A stretch of 64,000 bases of DNA from Haloferax sulfurifontis ATCC BAA-897 (GCF_000337835.1 NZ_AOLM01000028.1:124001-188000); one strand, 5' to 3'; counted from the first letter of the stretch, positions 50,020 through 58,721 are shown. Notes: generated from the letters alone by a model not told the origin. Translations and numbers: made by a program.

Positions 50020-50519
50020 GTCTCGTCACCGCCGGTGAGCCGCCGCGAGAGGTCGTCCTGTTCGAGGCGGACGCGCCGCTCGACGTAGCGGTCGAGGAGC
50101 AACGGCCGGGTCTCGGCGAGGTGTTGGGTCACGAACGTTCGGACCGCCTCGGAGACGGAGTCGTACTCTCCGGTCTCGACGAGGTACGTGACGAGGGCGC
50201 GGACGTCCTCGCTTCGCACCGTGACCACGTCGGACTGCGTTCGACTCTGCTCGATGCATCGGTCGAGGACCTGGTCGTCGACCGGGGCCCCGTCGAGGTC
50301 GGCCTCGATTATCTCGATATACCACTGCTCTTCGACGTTCTCGTGGGGGCCGCGGAGCACCGTCAGCGGCTCTGGGTCGTCGAGGTCGTGACTGTCCCGC
50401 GAGAGGCGCGCACGCGTCTGAAATATCTCCTTCGTCTCCTGATTCGTCACCTGAACCGTCACTTCTCCCCCCGTGTCTGCCGGCAGGTGGTCCTCGGACG
50501 TGATGTACTGCGGACTCAT
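50016..50519 (-). CDS. Ribbon-helix-helix-like protein co-encoded with UbiD genes
   Basis: A 167-residue protein. Residues about 15-85 are an unassigned beta-rich domain (GEVTVQVTNQETKEIFQTRA). Residues about 95-140 fit a ribbon-helix-helix: VVTVRSEDVRALVTYLVETG then EYDSVSEAVRTFVTQHLAE, as in CopG/NikR-like regulators. ATG 50519 has a GGGGAG ribosome-binding site 8 nt upstream; an in-frame ATG at 50582 is less likely. It is first in the ubiD operon with a GTATAC palindrome upstream, so it could be the regulator of that site or a third decarboxylase subunit. Neither role is proven. Confidence 0.6.
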   Translation of the reverse strand: MSPQYITSEDHLPADTGGEVTVQVTNQETKEIFQTRARLSRDSHDLDDPEPLTVLRGPHENVEEQWYIEIIEADLDGAPVDDQVLDRCIEQSRTQSDVVTVRSEDVRALVTYLVETGEYDSVSEAVRTFVTQHLAETRPLLLDRYVERRVRLEQDDLSRRLTGGDET

Positions 50520-50860
50520 CCGACACACTCCCCTTCTCTGATTTCCAGCACCATTGGTGACACGCTCGTACTGCTGGTGCATAAAGTCATCGTGCCGATA
50601 CCGGCGGCTATCCGGTCCGAGGGCGTAGAATACTTCACATGTATACTCGACAGTATACCGTCAATCGTACACGATTATTCGGGATATGAAAACGCGTCGA
50701 ACACCGGTTCGGCGGAGCGATACCCGCCGAACCGCACGGTCGGGTTCGCATCGAACCCCCACTGCGGTCGGCACGTCACGCCGGTCCGTCTACGGTATTG
50801 TCTGAAAACCGGTGAGCTGTCGACTGCGTGGCCCCGCCGGGGTGGCGGTCGCGGTGGCGG
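50520..50860. other. Divergent-type upstream region of the ubiD operon
   Basis: 341 bases between the end of the PaaY-like gene and the ubiD operon start, containing the GTATAC palindrome at 50641-50658 and a TATA-like GTATTCTAC (minus strand, about 50624-50632). No gene seen. Confidence 0.5.
50641..50658. promoter_or_regulatory. GTATAC-N6-GTATAC palindromic site, copy 3
   Basis: GTATAC-TCGACA-GTATAC, the same 18-bp design as the two sites at 40.5-40.8 kb. It lies just upstream of the putative TATA box of the minus-strand ubiD operon, 122 bp before ATG 50519. Confidence 0.65.
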
Positions 50861-51370
50861 TCACTCCACGTAGCGATGCGGCCCGGCTTCGACGAACTCC
50901 CGGCCGAGTTCGACGTAGTGGTCGCGCGTGTCGTCGATTTCGGCCAGTTGCGCGTCCGAAAGCGGTCGGGTTTCCGCGGGGACGCCGTACGCGAGATGGC
51001 CCGGCGGCACGGTCTGGTCGTGGGTGACGACGGCGTTCGCGGCGACGATGCTGTGGGACTCGACGGTCGCCCCGCCGAGGACGCGGCTTCCCATCCCGAC
51101 GAGCGCGTCGTCCTCGACGGTCGCGAAATCGATGACCGCGCCGTGGCCGATGCTCACGCCGTCTCCGACCGTCGCGCCGTGGAGCATCGTGAACTCCTGT
51201 ACGTTGGTGTCCGCGCCGACCGTCACGGCCCCCCGGTCGCCGCGGAGGCAGACGAACGGCCAGAGGCTCGCGCGGGGTCCGACTGCGACGTCTCCCACGA
51301 GGTAGGCCATCTCCGAGACGGACGCGCGCTCGTCTATCACCGGTTCCATCCCGTCGAACGTGTGTTGCAT
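50861..51370 (-). CDS. paaY: PaaY-like gamma-carbonic-anhydrase-family hexapeptide protein
   Basis: A 169-residue left-handed beta-helix trimer protein with hexapeptide repeats (VGDVAVGPRASLWPFVCLRG, TVGADTNVQEFTMLHGATVG). PaaY hydrolyses dead-end CoA thioesters of the phenylacetate pathway and also shows carbonic anhydrase activity. Metal ligands: His in FTMLHG and IGHGAV are kept, but the usual third His of the GHxAxxHG motif is Asp (GHGAVIDF), so zinc binding may differ. It is a single-gene unit, convergent to nothing and divergent from the hydrolase at 51487. Confidence 0.85.
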   Translation of the reverse strand: MQHTFDGMEPVIDERASVSEMAYLVGDVAVGPRASLWPFVCLRGDRGAVTVGADTNVQEFTMLHGATVGDGVSIGHGAVIDFATVEDDALVGMGSRVLGGATVESHSIVAANAVVTHDQTVPPGHLAYGVPAETRPLSDAQLAEIDDTRDHYVELGREFVEAGPHRYVE

Positions 51371-51447
51371 TACCCCACGATGCGACGCCGACCGGTATAG
51401 TGGTTCGTGTCACGGCGACGGGGCGGCGTTCCCAGTCTACCTGAACC

Positions 51448-51464
51448 GGTGTAATTTAAACACC
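51448..51464 (+). promoter_or_regulatory. Promoter and palindrome of the FAH-family gene
   Basis: GGTGT-AATTTAA-ACACC encloses the TATA-like TTTAAA (51455-51460), which is 27 nt before ATG 51487, the leaderless distance. An operator covering the TATA box would suggest repression. Confidence 0.5.
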
Positions 51465-51486
51465 TGCGGGTAAATCAACGAGTGTA

Positions 51487-52365
51487 ATGAAGTTCGTTCG
51501 ATTCAACCAGAGCCAACTCGGTCTGTTGACCGACGACGGCGAGGGTATCGTCGATTTGACCGACCGCCTCGGACTCACGAGCGACGAGCCGCTCGTCGAG
51601 TACATGGAAGGGGACTACGACGCGAGCGAGTATATCGACGCCGACGCCGATGTCGACGTGTCGGACGTCACGCTCGAAGCGCCGGTCGAACGCCCCGGGA
51701 AGGTCATCGCCGCGCCGCTCAACTACGAGAACCACATCGCGGAGGCCATCGCGGACAAGGACATCACGACCGACGAGTGGTTCTCCATCAAGGACAAGGG
51801 CTACTTCCTGAAGGCCCCGTCGAGCGTCATCGGCCCCTCGGAGAACATCGTCATCCCGTTTTCCGACCGCCGAATCGACCACGAAATCGAACTCGCGTTC
51901 GTCATGGGCGAGGAGTCGAAAGACGTCTCCAACGACGAGGCGTGGGAGAACATCTTCGGCTACACGATTCTCCTCGACATCTCCGTCCGCGGCGACCAGG
52001 ACCGCTCGAACCGCAAGTCCTACGACACCTTCACCGTCGTCGGCCCCTGCGTCGTCACGCCCGACGAGGTCGGCGACCCCCAGTCTCTCGACCTCGAACT
52101 CGCCGTGAACGGCGAGGTCCGTCAGTCCGAAAACACCAGTGAGATGGTGTACACGTGCGCGGACGTCGTCCAGTACGCCTCCATCGGCGCGACGATAGAG
52201 GTCGGCGACGTCATCACGACCGGGACGCCGGAAGGCGTCGGCCCCCTCGCGGACGGCGACACCGTCGACGCGACAATCGAGAACATCGGTTCGATGACCG
52301 TCGGCGTCGAAGAACGCGACGTGTCGTTCGCCGACGTGGACGTCCAGAAGCACGGACAGAACTGA
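51487..52365 (+). CDS. Fumarylacetoacetate hydrolase-family enzyme (probable fumarylpyruvate hydrolase)
   Basis: A 292-residue FAH-fold enzyme. The N-terminal part (1-75) is less conserved. The catalytic domain has GKVIAAPLNYENHIAEA, DKGYFLKAPSSVIGP, the metal ligands in RRIDHEIELAFVMGEE (E-x-E) with a downstream Asp, and ITTGTPEGVGPLADGD. FAH-family enzymes cleave acylpyruvates such as fumarylpyruvate, the last step of the gentisate pathway, or hydrate or decarboxylate oxo-acids. Because gentisate dioxygenase is 7 kb away, fumarylpyruvate hydrolase is the favoured guess. It is a single-gene unit with its own promoter. Confidence 0.87.
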   Translation: MKFVRFNQSQLGLLTDDGEGIVDLTDRLGLTSDEPLVEYMEGDYDASEYIDADADVDVSDVTLEAPVERPGKVIAAPLNYENHIAEAIADKDITTDEWFSIKDKGYFLKAPSSVIGPSENIVIPFSDRRIDHEIELAFVMGEESKDVSNDEAWENIFGYTILLDISVRGDQDRSNRKSYDTFTVVGPCVVTPDEVGDPQSLDLELAVNGEVRQSENTSEMVYTCADVVQYASIGATIEVGDVITTGTPEGVGPLADGDTVDATIENIGSMTVGVEERDVSFADVDVQKHGQN

Positions 52366-52390
52366 CCCGCTCCGCGGTTTTTCTGCGGGC
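52364..52390 (+). terminator. Possible terminator after the FAH-family gene
   Basis: CCCGC (52366-52370) and GCGGG (52385-52389) can pair around a loop holding TTTTT. The T-run is inside the loop rather than after the stem, so this is weak. Confidence 0.35.
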
Positions 52391-52763
52391 CGACTGACCG
52401 CCCACGCGTCAGTCCTCCGGTCGTCGGCAGTCCTGTCGATTCGGTCGCCCGGCGGTCCAGTCAGCCGCCGGTGCGACGAGCGACCGGATGACGTGTGGTA
52501 GCGTAAGTCACTAATACGATGACTCCGTCCGTTCGCGTGTACGAGAGTCAACGGCGACCGCCGCCGGTGTCGGTTCGGGGCTCTCCGAGACGGCAGTCCC
52601 ATCGCGGACGAGCGGAACCGAGCCGACGCCGAGTTCGCCGACTTCGACCGGACCGGGGAGACGCCCAGTCACGCGCCGCCCGACCCACACCGGCGCTCGC
52701 CGGTCGGCGTCGGCCGACGCGACCACCGACCAAGACGTTGCGATTACTATCCGAGACCACCGC
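52366..52763. other. Intergenic stretch without a recognised gene
   Basis: 398 bases. Open frames on both strands are Arg/Pro-rich or unremarkable and have no motifs. A TATA-like GATTACTAT lies about 15-23 nt before the next ATG at 52764 and may be its promoter. Confidence 0.45.
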
Positions 52764-55700
52764 ATGACGACGCGACAGACAGCCGCCACCGACCCGGCAG
52801 ACGCATCGGACACGAACTACGACTACGTGAGCGACGAGGTCGACCGGCCCGACCTCCTCGCCGCGCTCGAACGGCGCGTCAGCGGCGACGTTCGCTTCGA
52901 CTCCTACTCCCGCCAGCTCTATGCGACCGACGCCAGCGCCTACGAGGTGACGCCCATCGGGGTCGTCTTCCCGGCGGACACCGCGGACGTCGCGGCGGTC
53001 GTCGAATACTGCGCACGGGAGGACGTCCCCGTGCTCCCGCGCGGCGGCGGGACGAGCCTCGCCGGACAGACGGTGAACGAGGCGGTCGTCCTCGACTTCA
53101 CGAGATACATGGACGCGCCGCTGTCGGTCGACCCCGAGGCGCGGACGGCGCGCGTCCAGCCGGGCGTCACGCTGTCGAAGCTCAACGAGAGGCTCGCGCC
53201 GCACGACCTGAAGTTCGCGCCCGACCCCGCCGCCGGGAACCGGAGCGTCATCGGCGGCGCAATCGGGAACAACTCGACGGGGTCGCACTCGCTGAAGTAC
53301 GGCAAGACGGACGCCTACGTCGAGGAGGTCGAGGCCGTCCTCGCCGACGGGACGGTGACGACGTTCGGCGAGGTCACGCTCGACGAACTCGCCGCCGGTG
53401 CGGACCCCGACGGGAGCATCCGAGAGCGCGTCTACGCCGAAGTCCACCGCATCCTCGAATCGGAGTCGGACCTCGTCCGCGAGCGCTACCCCGACCTGAA
53501 GCGCAACGTCTCGGGCTACAACCTCGATTGGCTCGTCGACGAGGCCGAGTCGGGGTCGGTGAACCTCGCTCGCCTGCTCGCCGGCTCCGAGGGGACGCTC
53601 GCGCTCATCACCGAGGTCACCGTCTCGCTCGAACCCGTCCCGGAGACCAAAGCGGTCGCGCTTCTCACCTACGACGAGCTGATGACGGCGGTGAGAGACG
53701 TCGTGGCGGTCCTCGAACACGACCCGGCGGCGGTCGAGTTCATCGACGACACGCTCATCGACCTCGCCGGCGACACCTCGGAGTTCGAAGACGTCGTGGG
53801 GATGCTCCCCGACGGCACGCGGGCCGCGCTCCTCGTGGAGTTCTACGCCGAAGACGACGAGACCGGCCGCGAGAAGGTCGACGCGCTCGTCGCGGACCGC
53901 GTCGGCGAGAGCGCCGTCGACGCCATCGAGGCCCACGACGAGGCGGCGCGCGGTCGAGTCTGGAAGCTCAGGAAGGCCGGCAATCCGATTCTGCTCTCGC
54001 GGACGACCGACGAGAAACACCTCTCGTTCATCGAGGACTGCGCCGTCCCGGCCGAGCACCTGCCCGAGTTCGTCGGCGGGTTCCGCGACGTGCTCGACGA
54101 CCTCGGGACGTTCGCGGCGTTCTACGGCCACGCGGGGCCGGGCGTCCTGCACGTCCGCCCGCTCGTCACCACGAAGACCGCAGAGGGCCTCGCGACGTAC
54201 GAGGAGATTTCCGACCGCGTGACCGAACTCGTCGTCGACCTCGGCGGCTCCGTCTCGGGCGAACACGGCGACGGCCGGGCGCGGACCCAGTGGAACCGCA
54301 GGCTCTACGGGGACTCGCTGTGGCAGACGTTCCGAGAGCTGAAGACGGCGTACGACCCCGACTGGCTCCTCAATCCGGGGCAGGTCTGCGGCTACGAACC
54401 GGACGAGCCGCTCCCGGACGACGCCCCCGAGCGCGCCCGGCGCGTCTCGATGACCGAGCACTTGCGGTACGACCCCGACTACGAGTTCGACGCCGGCTTC
54501 GACCCCGCCTTGGAGTGGACGAACGACAACGGGTTCGAAGGGATGGCCGAACTCTGTCACGGCTGTGCCGGCTGTCGCGGCGACCAAGACACCACCGGCG
54601 GGGTGATGTGTCCGACCTACCGGGCGAGCGGCGAGGAGATACAGTCGACGCGTGGCCGCGCGAACCTCCTCCGGCAGGCGATGAGCGGCGACCTCTCGGC
54701 GGACGAGCAGTTCGACGTCGAGTTCATGCACGAGGTGCTCGACCTCTGTATCGGCTGTAAGGGCTGTTCGAACGACTGTCCGAGCGAGGTCGACATGGCG
54801 AAGCTGAAAGCCGAGGTGACCCACGAGTACCACCGCCGCGAGGGGGCGAGCCTCCGCGATAAGCTGTTCGCCAACGTCGACACGCTCTCGAGGGTGGGAA
54901 GCGCGTTCGCGCCCGTCTCGAACTGGGCGACGAAGCTCCCGGGCGCGCGGTCGCTGTTGGAGTCCACGGTCGGTATCACGTCCGAGGCGACGCTCCCGTC
55001 GTTCGAGCGCGAGACGCTCCACGACTGGTTCGAGGCCCGCGGCGGGTCGCGGGTCGCCCCGGCGGACGCCGAGCGGACGGCCGTCTTCTTCGTCGACACG
55101 TACACGAACTACAGTCACCCGGAACCCGGAAAAGCGGCCGTGCGCGTCCTCGAAGCGGCGGGCGTTCGCGTCGAACTCGCAGACCACACCGACAGCGGCC
55201 GGCCCGCGCATTCGAAGGGCTTTCTCGACGTCTCGCGGGACACGGCGCGCGAGAACGTCGCGGAACTCGCCCCGAAGGTCGAATCGGGACGCGACGTGGT
55301 GTTGGTCGAGCCCTCGGACGCGGTGATGCTCCAGTCCGACTACCTCGACCTCCTGTCGGGCCCCGCCGTCGAGCGGGTCGCTCGCAACACCTACGGCGTG
55401 ATGGAGTACCTCGATTCGTTCCGCCTCGACGAGCGACTGGCGTTCGACGCGCCGGACGAGTCGCTCGCCTACCACGGCCACTGCCACCAGAAGTCCGTGA
55501 AGAAAGACCACCACGCGGTCGGCGTGCTCAGGCGCGCCGGCTACGCGGTGGACCCGCTCGACTCCGGCTGTTGCGGGATGGCCGGGAGCTTCGGCTACGA
55601 GGCCGAACACCGGTCGATGAGCGACGCTATCGGGGACATCCTCTTCGAGCAGGTGGCGGCGAGCGACGGACAGCGGGTCGTCGCACCGGGCGCGTCGTGC

Positions 55701-55790
55701 CGCACCCAACTCGGAGACCGCAACGACGACGCGGAACGCCCCCCGACCCCGATCGAGCAGGTAGCGCGGGCCGTCCGAACCGAACGGTAG
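52764..55790 (+). CDS. Fused FAD-linked oxidase and Fe-S oxidoreductase (D-2-hydroxyacid dehydrogenase, YdiJ-like)
   Basis: A 1008-residue fusion. The FAD-binding domain (about 45-290) contains PRGGGTSLAGQTVNEAVVLD, the FAD-oxidase C domain (about 295-545) ends near HGDGRARTQWNRRLYGD, the dicluster ferredoxin domain (about 590-700) has CHGCAGCRGD and CIGCKGCSNDCPSEVDM, and the C-terminal CCG heterodisulfide-reductase-like domains include HGHCHQKS and CCGMAGSFG. Length and domain order match E. coli YdiJ, a D-2-hydroxyglutarate dehydrogenase, and D-lactate/glycolate oxidase relatives. It would pass electrons to the quinone pool. The substrate is uncertain. Confidence 0.9.
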   Translation: MTTRQTAATDPADASDTNYDYVSDEVDRPDLLAALERRVSGDVRFDSYSRQLYATDASAYEVTPIGVVFPADTADVAAVVEYCAREDVPVLPRGGGTSLAGQTVNEAVVLDFTRYMDAPLSVDPEARTARVQPGVTLSKLNERLAPHDLKFAPDPAAGNRSVIGGAIGNNSTGSHSLKYGKTDAYVEEVEAVLADGTVTTFGEVTLDELAAGADPDGSIRERVYAEVHRILESESDLVRERYPDLKRNVSGYNLDWLVDEAESGSVNLARLLAGSEGTLALITEVTVSLEPVPETKAVALLTYDELMTAVRDVVAVLEHDPAAVEFIDDTLIDLAGDTSEFEDVVGMLPDGTRAALLVEFYAEDDETGREKVDALVADRVGESAVDAIEAHDEAARGRVWKLRKAGNPILLSRTTDEKHLSFIEDCAVPAEHLPEFVGGFRDVLDDLGTFAAFYGHAGPGVLHVRPLVTTKTAEGLATYEEISDRVTELVVDLGGSVSGEHGDGRARTQWNRRLYGDSLWQTFRELKTAYDPDWLLNPGQVCGYEPDEPLPDDAPERARRVSMTEHLRYDPDYEFDAGFDPALEWTNDNGFEGMAELCHGCAGCRGDQDTTGGVMCPTYRASGEEIQSTRGRANLLRQAMSGDLSADEQFDVEFMHEVLDLCIGCKGCSNDCPSEVDMAKLKAEVTHEYHRREGASLRDKLFANVDTLSRVGSAFAPVSNWATKLPGARSLLESTVGITSEATLPSFERETLHDWFEARGGSRVAPADAERTAVFFVDTYTNYSHPEPGKAAVRVLEAAGVRVELADHTDSGRPAHSKGFLDVSRDTARENVAELAPKVESGRDVVLVEPSDAVMLQSDYLDLLSGPAVERVARNTYGVMEYLDSFRLDERLAFDAPDESLAYHGHCHQKSVKKDHHAVGVLRRAGYAVDPLDSGCCGMAGSFGYEAEHRSMSDAIGDILFEQVAASDGQRVVAPGASCRTQLGDRNDDAERPPTPIEQVARAVRTER

Positions 55791-55878
55791 ACCGGACCGT
55801 TCGACCCCCGCCGAAGCCGGTCTGAGCGTCGGCCCGGTCCCCGCCGCGGCCGCGAAGTTCAGTCGGGGCGAAAGCACT

Positions 55879-57294
55879 ATGCTCCTGTTCCGAATACGTG
55901 CTGACGTGACTCACCAATTCGAACTCGACAGACTCTTCGACCCGTCTTCTATCGCGGTCGTCGGGGCGTCGACGAAAGAGGGGAAAATCGGGTACGAGGC
56001 GATGGAGAACGTCCACGACTTCGGCGGGCGGGTCTATCCAGTCAACCCGTCCGCAGACGGCACCGCGTTCGGGGAGCCGTTCGTCGCGTCGGTGACCGAC
56101 ATCGACGACGACGTCGACCTCGCGTTGCTCTGTGTGCCCGCGCCGGTCGTGCCGGAGGTCATCGAGGAGTGCGGCGCGGCGGGCGTGGGTGCCGCGGTCA
56201 TCTACTCCGGCGGCTTCGCCGAGGCCGGCGACGACGGCGCGGAGATACAGCGCCGACTCACCGAGACGGCAAACGAACACGGCATCGCCCTGCTCGGCCC
56301 GAACACGAGCGGCTTCGTCATCCCGCGGACGGGGTTGTACGGCTCGTTCGCCACCGGCGTCGAGAGCTTCCCGGCGGGCGACCTCGCAATCGTCGCCCAG
56401 AGCGGCGGCGTCGCCCACTCCATCGCGTTTCAGGCGACCCGCGAGCGACGCGGGCTCTCCGCGATGGTCGGGCTGGGCAACCGCGCGAACGTCGGCTTCG
56501 AGGAGGTCATCGAATACCTCGACGGCGACCCGGACACCGGCGCAATCGTGCTCCACGTCGAGGGGACCGACGACGCGCGCTCGCTCCTCGAAACCTGCTA
56601 CGACGCGGAGACACCCATCTTCGCCTACAAGGTCGGCGAGGCGGACGTCGGCGACTTCGCCGAGTCGCACACCGGCGCGCTCACCGGCGACCACGCGCTC
56701 TATCAGGCCGGATTCGCACAGTACGGGGTTCCGACGGTCGATTCGACGAGTCAACTCCTCGACGCCGGGCACGTGGCGGCGACCGCACCCCTTCCGGACG
56801 GGACGAACGTCGGCGTCGTGACGGCGCAGGCCGGCCCCGGTATCATCATCGCGGACCGCCTGAAACGGGCCGGCGTCTCGCTCCCGCCGCTCGAAGACGA
56901 GACGACGGCGACGGTGAACGAGATTCTCCCCGGCATCACCTACTCGGCGAACCCCGTCGACACGGGGCGGCCGATGCCGGAGTTCGGCGAGGTCGTCCGC
57001 GCGGTCGCGGCCGACGAGAACGTCGACGCCGTCCTCGTGTACGAGCTTCACGAGGCCGCGCTCGGGTTCCCCACCGAGGACCTCGACGGGCTCGCTGAGT
57101 CCGTCGGAAAGCCGGTCGTGTTCGCGACGGCCGGCCCGGAATCGCTCCTCGAACCGGACCGCGAGGAGCTCGAATCCGTCGGCGTCCCCGTCTTCGAGTC
57201 GCCCGAGCGGGCCGCCGATACCGTCGCCGCGCTCGCCGAATACGCGCGCGTCACTGCGGACGCCGCGCCCGCGGAGGTGGTCGACAATGCGTGA
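55879..57294 (+). CDS. Acyl-CoA synthetase (ADP-forming), alpha subunit
   Basis: A 471-residue subunit of the archaeal ADP-forming acetyl/aryl-CoA synthetase. Motifs: PSSIAVVGASTKEGKIGYEA (CoA-binding Rossmann), RVYPVNPS, LGPNTSGFVIPR, VAQSGGVAHS and the ESHTGALTG segment with the candidate phosphohistidine. The reaction is acyl-CoA + ADP + Pi to acid + CoA + ATP, so the pair could conserve energy from acyl-CoA made by ring degradation. It overlaps the beta-subunit gene by 8 nt. The start could also be the in-frame GTG near 55906. Confidence 0.92.
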   Translation: MLLFRIRADVTHQFELDRLFDPSSIAVVGASTKEGKIGYEAMENVHDFGGRVYPVNPSADGTAFGEPFVASVTDIDDDVDLALLCVPAPVVPEVIEECGAAGVGAAVIYSGGFAEAGDDGAEIQRRLTETANEHGIALLGPNTSGFVIPRTGLYGSFATGVESFPAGDLAIVAQSGGVAHSIAFQATRERRGLSAMVGLGNRANVGFEEVIEYLDGDPDTGAIVLHVEGTDDARSLLETCYDAETPIFAYKVGEADVGDFAESHTGALTGDHALYQAGFAQYGVPTVDSTSQLLDAGHVAATAPLPDGTNVGVVTAQAGPGIIIADRLKRAGVSLPPLEDETTATVNEILPGITYSANPVDTGRPMPEFGEVVRAVAADENVDAVLVYELHEAALGFPTEDLDGLAESVGKPVVFATAGPESLLEPDREELESVGVPVFESPERAADTVAALAEYARVTADAAPAEVVDNA

Positions 57295-57988
57295 GTCGGA
57301 CCCCATCGAACGGGCTCGCGCCGACGGCCGGACGACGCTCACCGAGGCCGAGGCGAAGGGGCTTCTCGCCGACGCGGGCATCGAGACCCCCGCGTTCGAG
57401 GTCGCCTCGACGCCCGAGGACGCCGCCGCGGCGGCCGAGCGAATCGGCTTCCCGGTCGTGCTCAAAGTCTCCTCGCCGGCGGTGACCCACAAAAGCGAGT
57501 GGATGGGCGGACTGGGCGTGACTGTCGGCGTCGCGGACGCCGACGAGGCCGCGGCCGTCGCGGCGGACGTCTTCGACGCCGCCGCCGACAGCGGTATCGA
57601 CGCCGACGTGCTGGTCGAAGCCGCCGCCGACGTCGACGCCGGAACCGAGGTCATCGTCGGCGGGCTTCGGGACCCCTCGTTCGGTCCCGTCGTGCTCACC
57701 GGACTCGGCGGCGTCTTCACCGAGATATTCGAAGACACCGCCCATCGGCTGGCCCCCGTCACGCAGGCGACCGCGCGGGCGGCGGTACAGGAGCTCAGGT
57801 CCGCGCCGCTTCTCGAAGGCTATCGAGGGAGCGACCCAGCGGACATCGACGCGCTCGCGGGGGTCGTCAAGCGCGTCGGCGACCTGCTCGTCGAGCGGGA
57901 GAAGATCGCCGAAATCGACGTGAACCCGGTGTTGGTGACGCCGAGCGGTGCGACCGCCCTCGACGCGCTCGTGGTGCTCGAAGAATGA
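57287..57988 (+). CDS. Acyl-CoA synthetase (ADP-forming), beta subunit (ATP-grasp)
   Basis: A 233-residue ATP-grasp subunit: LTEAEAKGLLADAGIETPAF, FPVVLKVSSPAVTHKSEWMG, VGGLRDPSFGPVVLTGLGGV, FTEIFEDTAHRLAPV and IAEIDVNPVLV. It binds ADP/ATP and completes the enzyme with the alpha subunit. Separate alpha and beta genes are common in Euryarchaeota, though many haloarchaea have a fused form. It overlaps the thioesterase gene by ATGA. Confidence 0.93.
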   Translation: MRESDPIERARADGRTTLTEAEAKGLLADAGIETPAFEVASTPEDAAAAAERIGFPVVLKVSSPAVTHKSEWMGGLGVTVGVADADEAAAVAADVFDAAADSGIDADVLVEAAADVDAGTEVIVGGLRDPSFGPVVLTGLGGVFTEIFEDTAHRLAPVTQATARAAVQELRSAPLLEGYRGSDPADIDALAGVVKRVGDLLVEREKIAEIDVNPVLVTPSGATALDALVVLEE

Positions 57989-58395
57989 CCGGCTTCACGC
58001 GCACGTGGACGGTCCGGTTCTCCGACACGGACCCCTTCGGCATCGCGCACTACCCCCGCATCGTCGACACGCTCCACGAGAGTTCGGACATGTTCATGGA
58101 GGAGGTCGGCTTTCCGCTCTGGGAAATCTCTCTGGAATACGACTTCGGGCTCCCGCTCGTCGAAATCGACTTCGAGTTCGAGCGCCCGATGGAGGCCGGC
58201 GACAAAATCGAGATAACCATCACGCCGACGCTCGGCACCCGGAGCCTCCGCTTCGATTACGTCGCGCGCAACCAAGACGGCGAGGTGACGTTCACCGGCC
58301 ACGAGACGCGCGTCTGTGCGAGCACGGACGACGTCAGTTCGCGCGACCTCCCGGCCGAACTCCGGGAGGCCATCGAACCGTACACCGAGGGGTGA
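57985..58395 (+). CDS. 4-hydroxybenzoyl-CoA thioesterase-family enzyme
   Basis: A 136-residue single hotdog domain. The motif VRFSDTDPFGIAHYPRIVDT has the catalytic Asp of the D-x-D-x-x-G-I-x-x-Y-P pattern typical of Pseudomonas-type 4HBT, and EFERPMEAGDKIEITITPT follows. It would release free acid from an aryl-CoA such as 4-hydroxybenzoyl- or gentisyl-CoA. It is coupled to the acyl-CoA synthetase genes and lies 364 bp before gentisate dioxygenase. Confidence 0.88.
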   Translation: MTGFTRTWTVRFSDTDPFGIAHYPRIVDTLHESSDMFMEEVGFPLWEISLEYDFGLPLVEIDFEFERPMEAGDKIEITITPTLGTRSLRFDYVARNQDGEVTFTGHETRVCASTDDVSSRDLPAELREAIEPYTEG

Positions 58396-58465
58396 CTCAC
58401 GCCGGCGTCGCCGCGGTCGAGGCGACCGACGGCATGTTTTTGTGACGTCCGAACCGTGTGGCCGT

Positions 58466-58642
58466 ATGGCCGAGTTCGAAAACATCTACGCCAAATCGAA
58501 CCCGTTCGTTCGGGCCCATTTCGACTGCCCGAACTGCGGCGGAAAGCTCTGGGAGTACGCCATTCAGGGGCAGATGGTCTGCGAGGACTGCCGCGAGCTG
58601 TACCCCTCGAAGGAGATATTCGACGCGCAGGTGAGCCAGTAG
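58466..58642 (+). CDS. Small zinc-ribbon protein
   Basis: A 58-residue protein with two Cys pairs, FDCPNCGGKLWEYA and MVCEDCRELYPSKEIF, forming a probable zinc ribbon. It is encoded between the thioesterase and gentisate dioxygenase genes on the same strand. The TATA-like environment is GC-rich, so it may be read with the upstream operon. Function unknown; similar small zinc proteins are abundant in haloarchaea. Confidence 0.75.
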   Translation: MAEFENIYAKSNPFVRAHFDCPNCGGKLWEYAIQGQMVCEDCRELYPSKEIFDAQVSQ

Positions 58643-58721
58643 CGACCCGGGTGGCGGGTGGCGGGGGACGGGTGACGGGTGACGGTGTCCGCCCGTAGCG
58701 GCGCCACGCGACGAGAATAGA

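Noticed and set aside
52511-52813. Possible 100-residue minus-strand gene upstream of the FAD/Fe-S fusion
   Set aside because: Part of it looks protein-like, but there is no recognised domain, it overlaps the start of the fusion gene, and no promoter is visible.
52548-55877. Minus-strand open frame of 1109 codons opposite the FAD/Fe-S fusion
   Set aside because: The plus strand carries clear FAD, dicluster ferredoxin and CCG motifs. The antisense frame is compositional.
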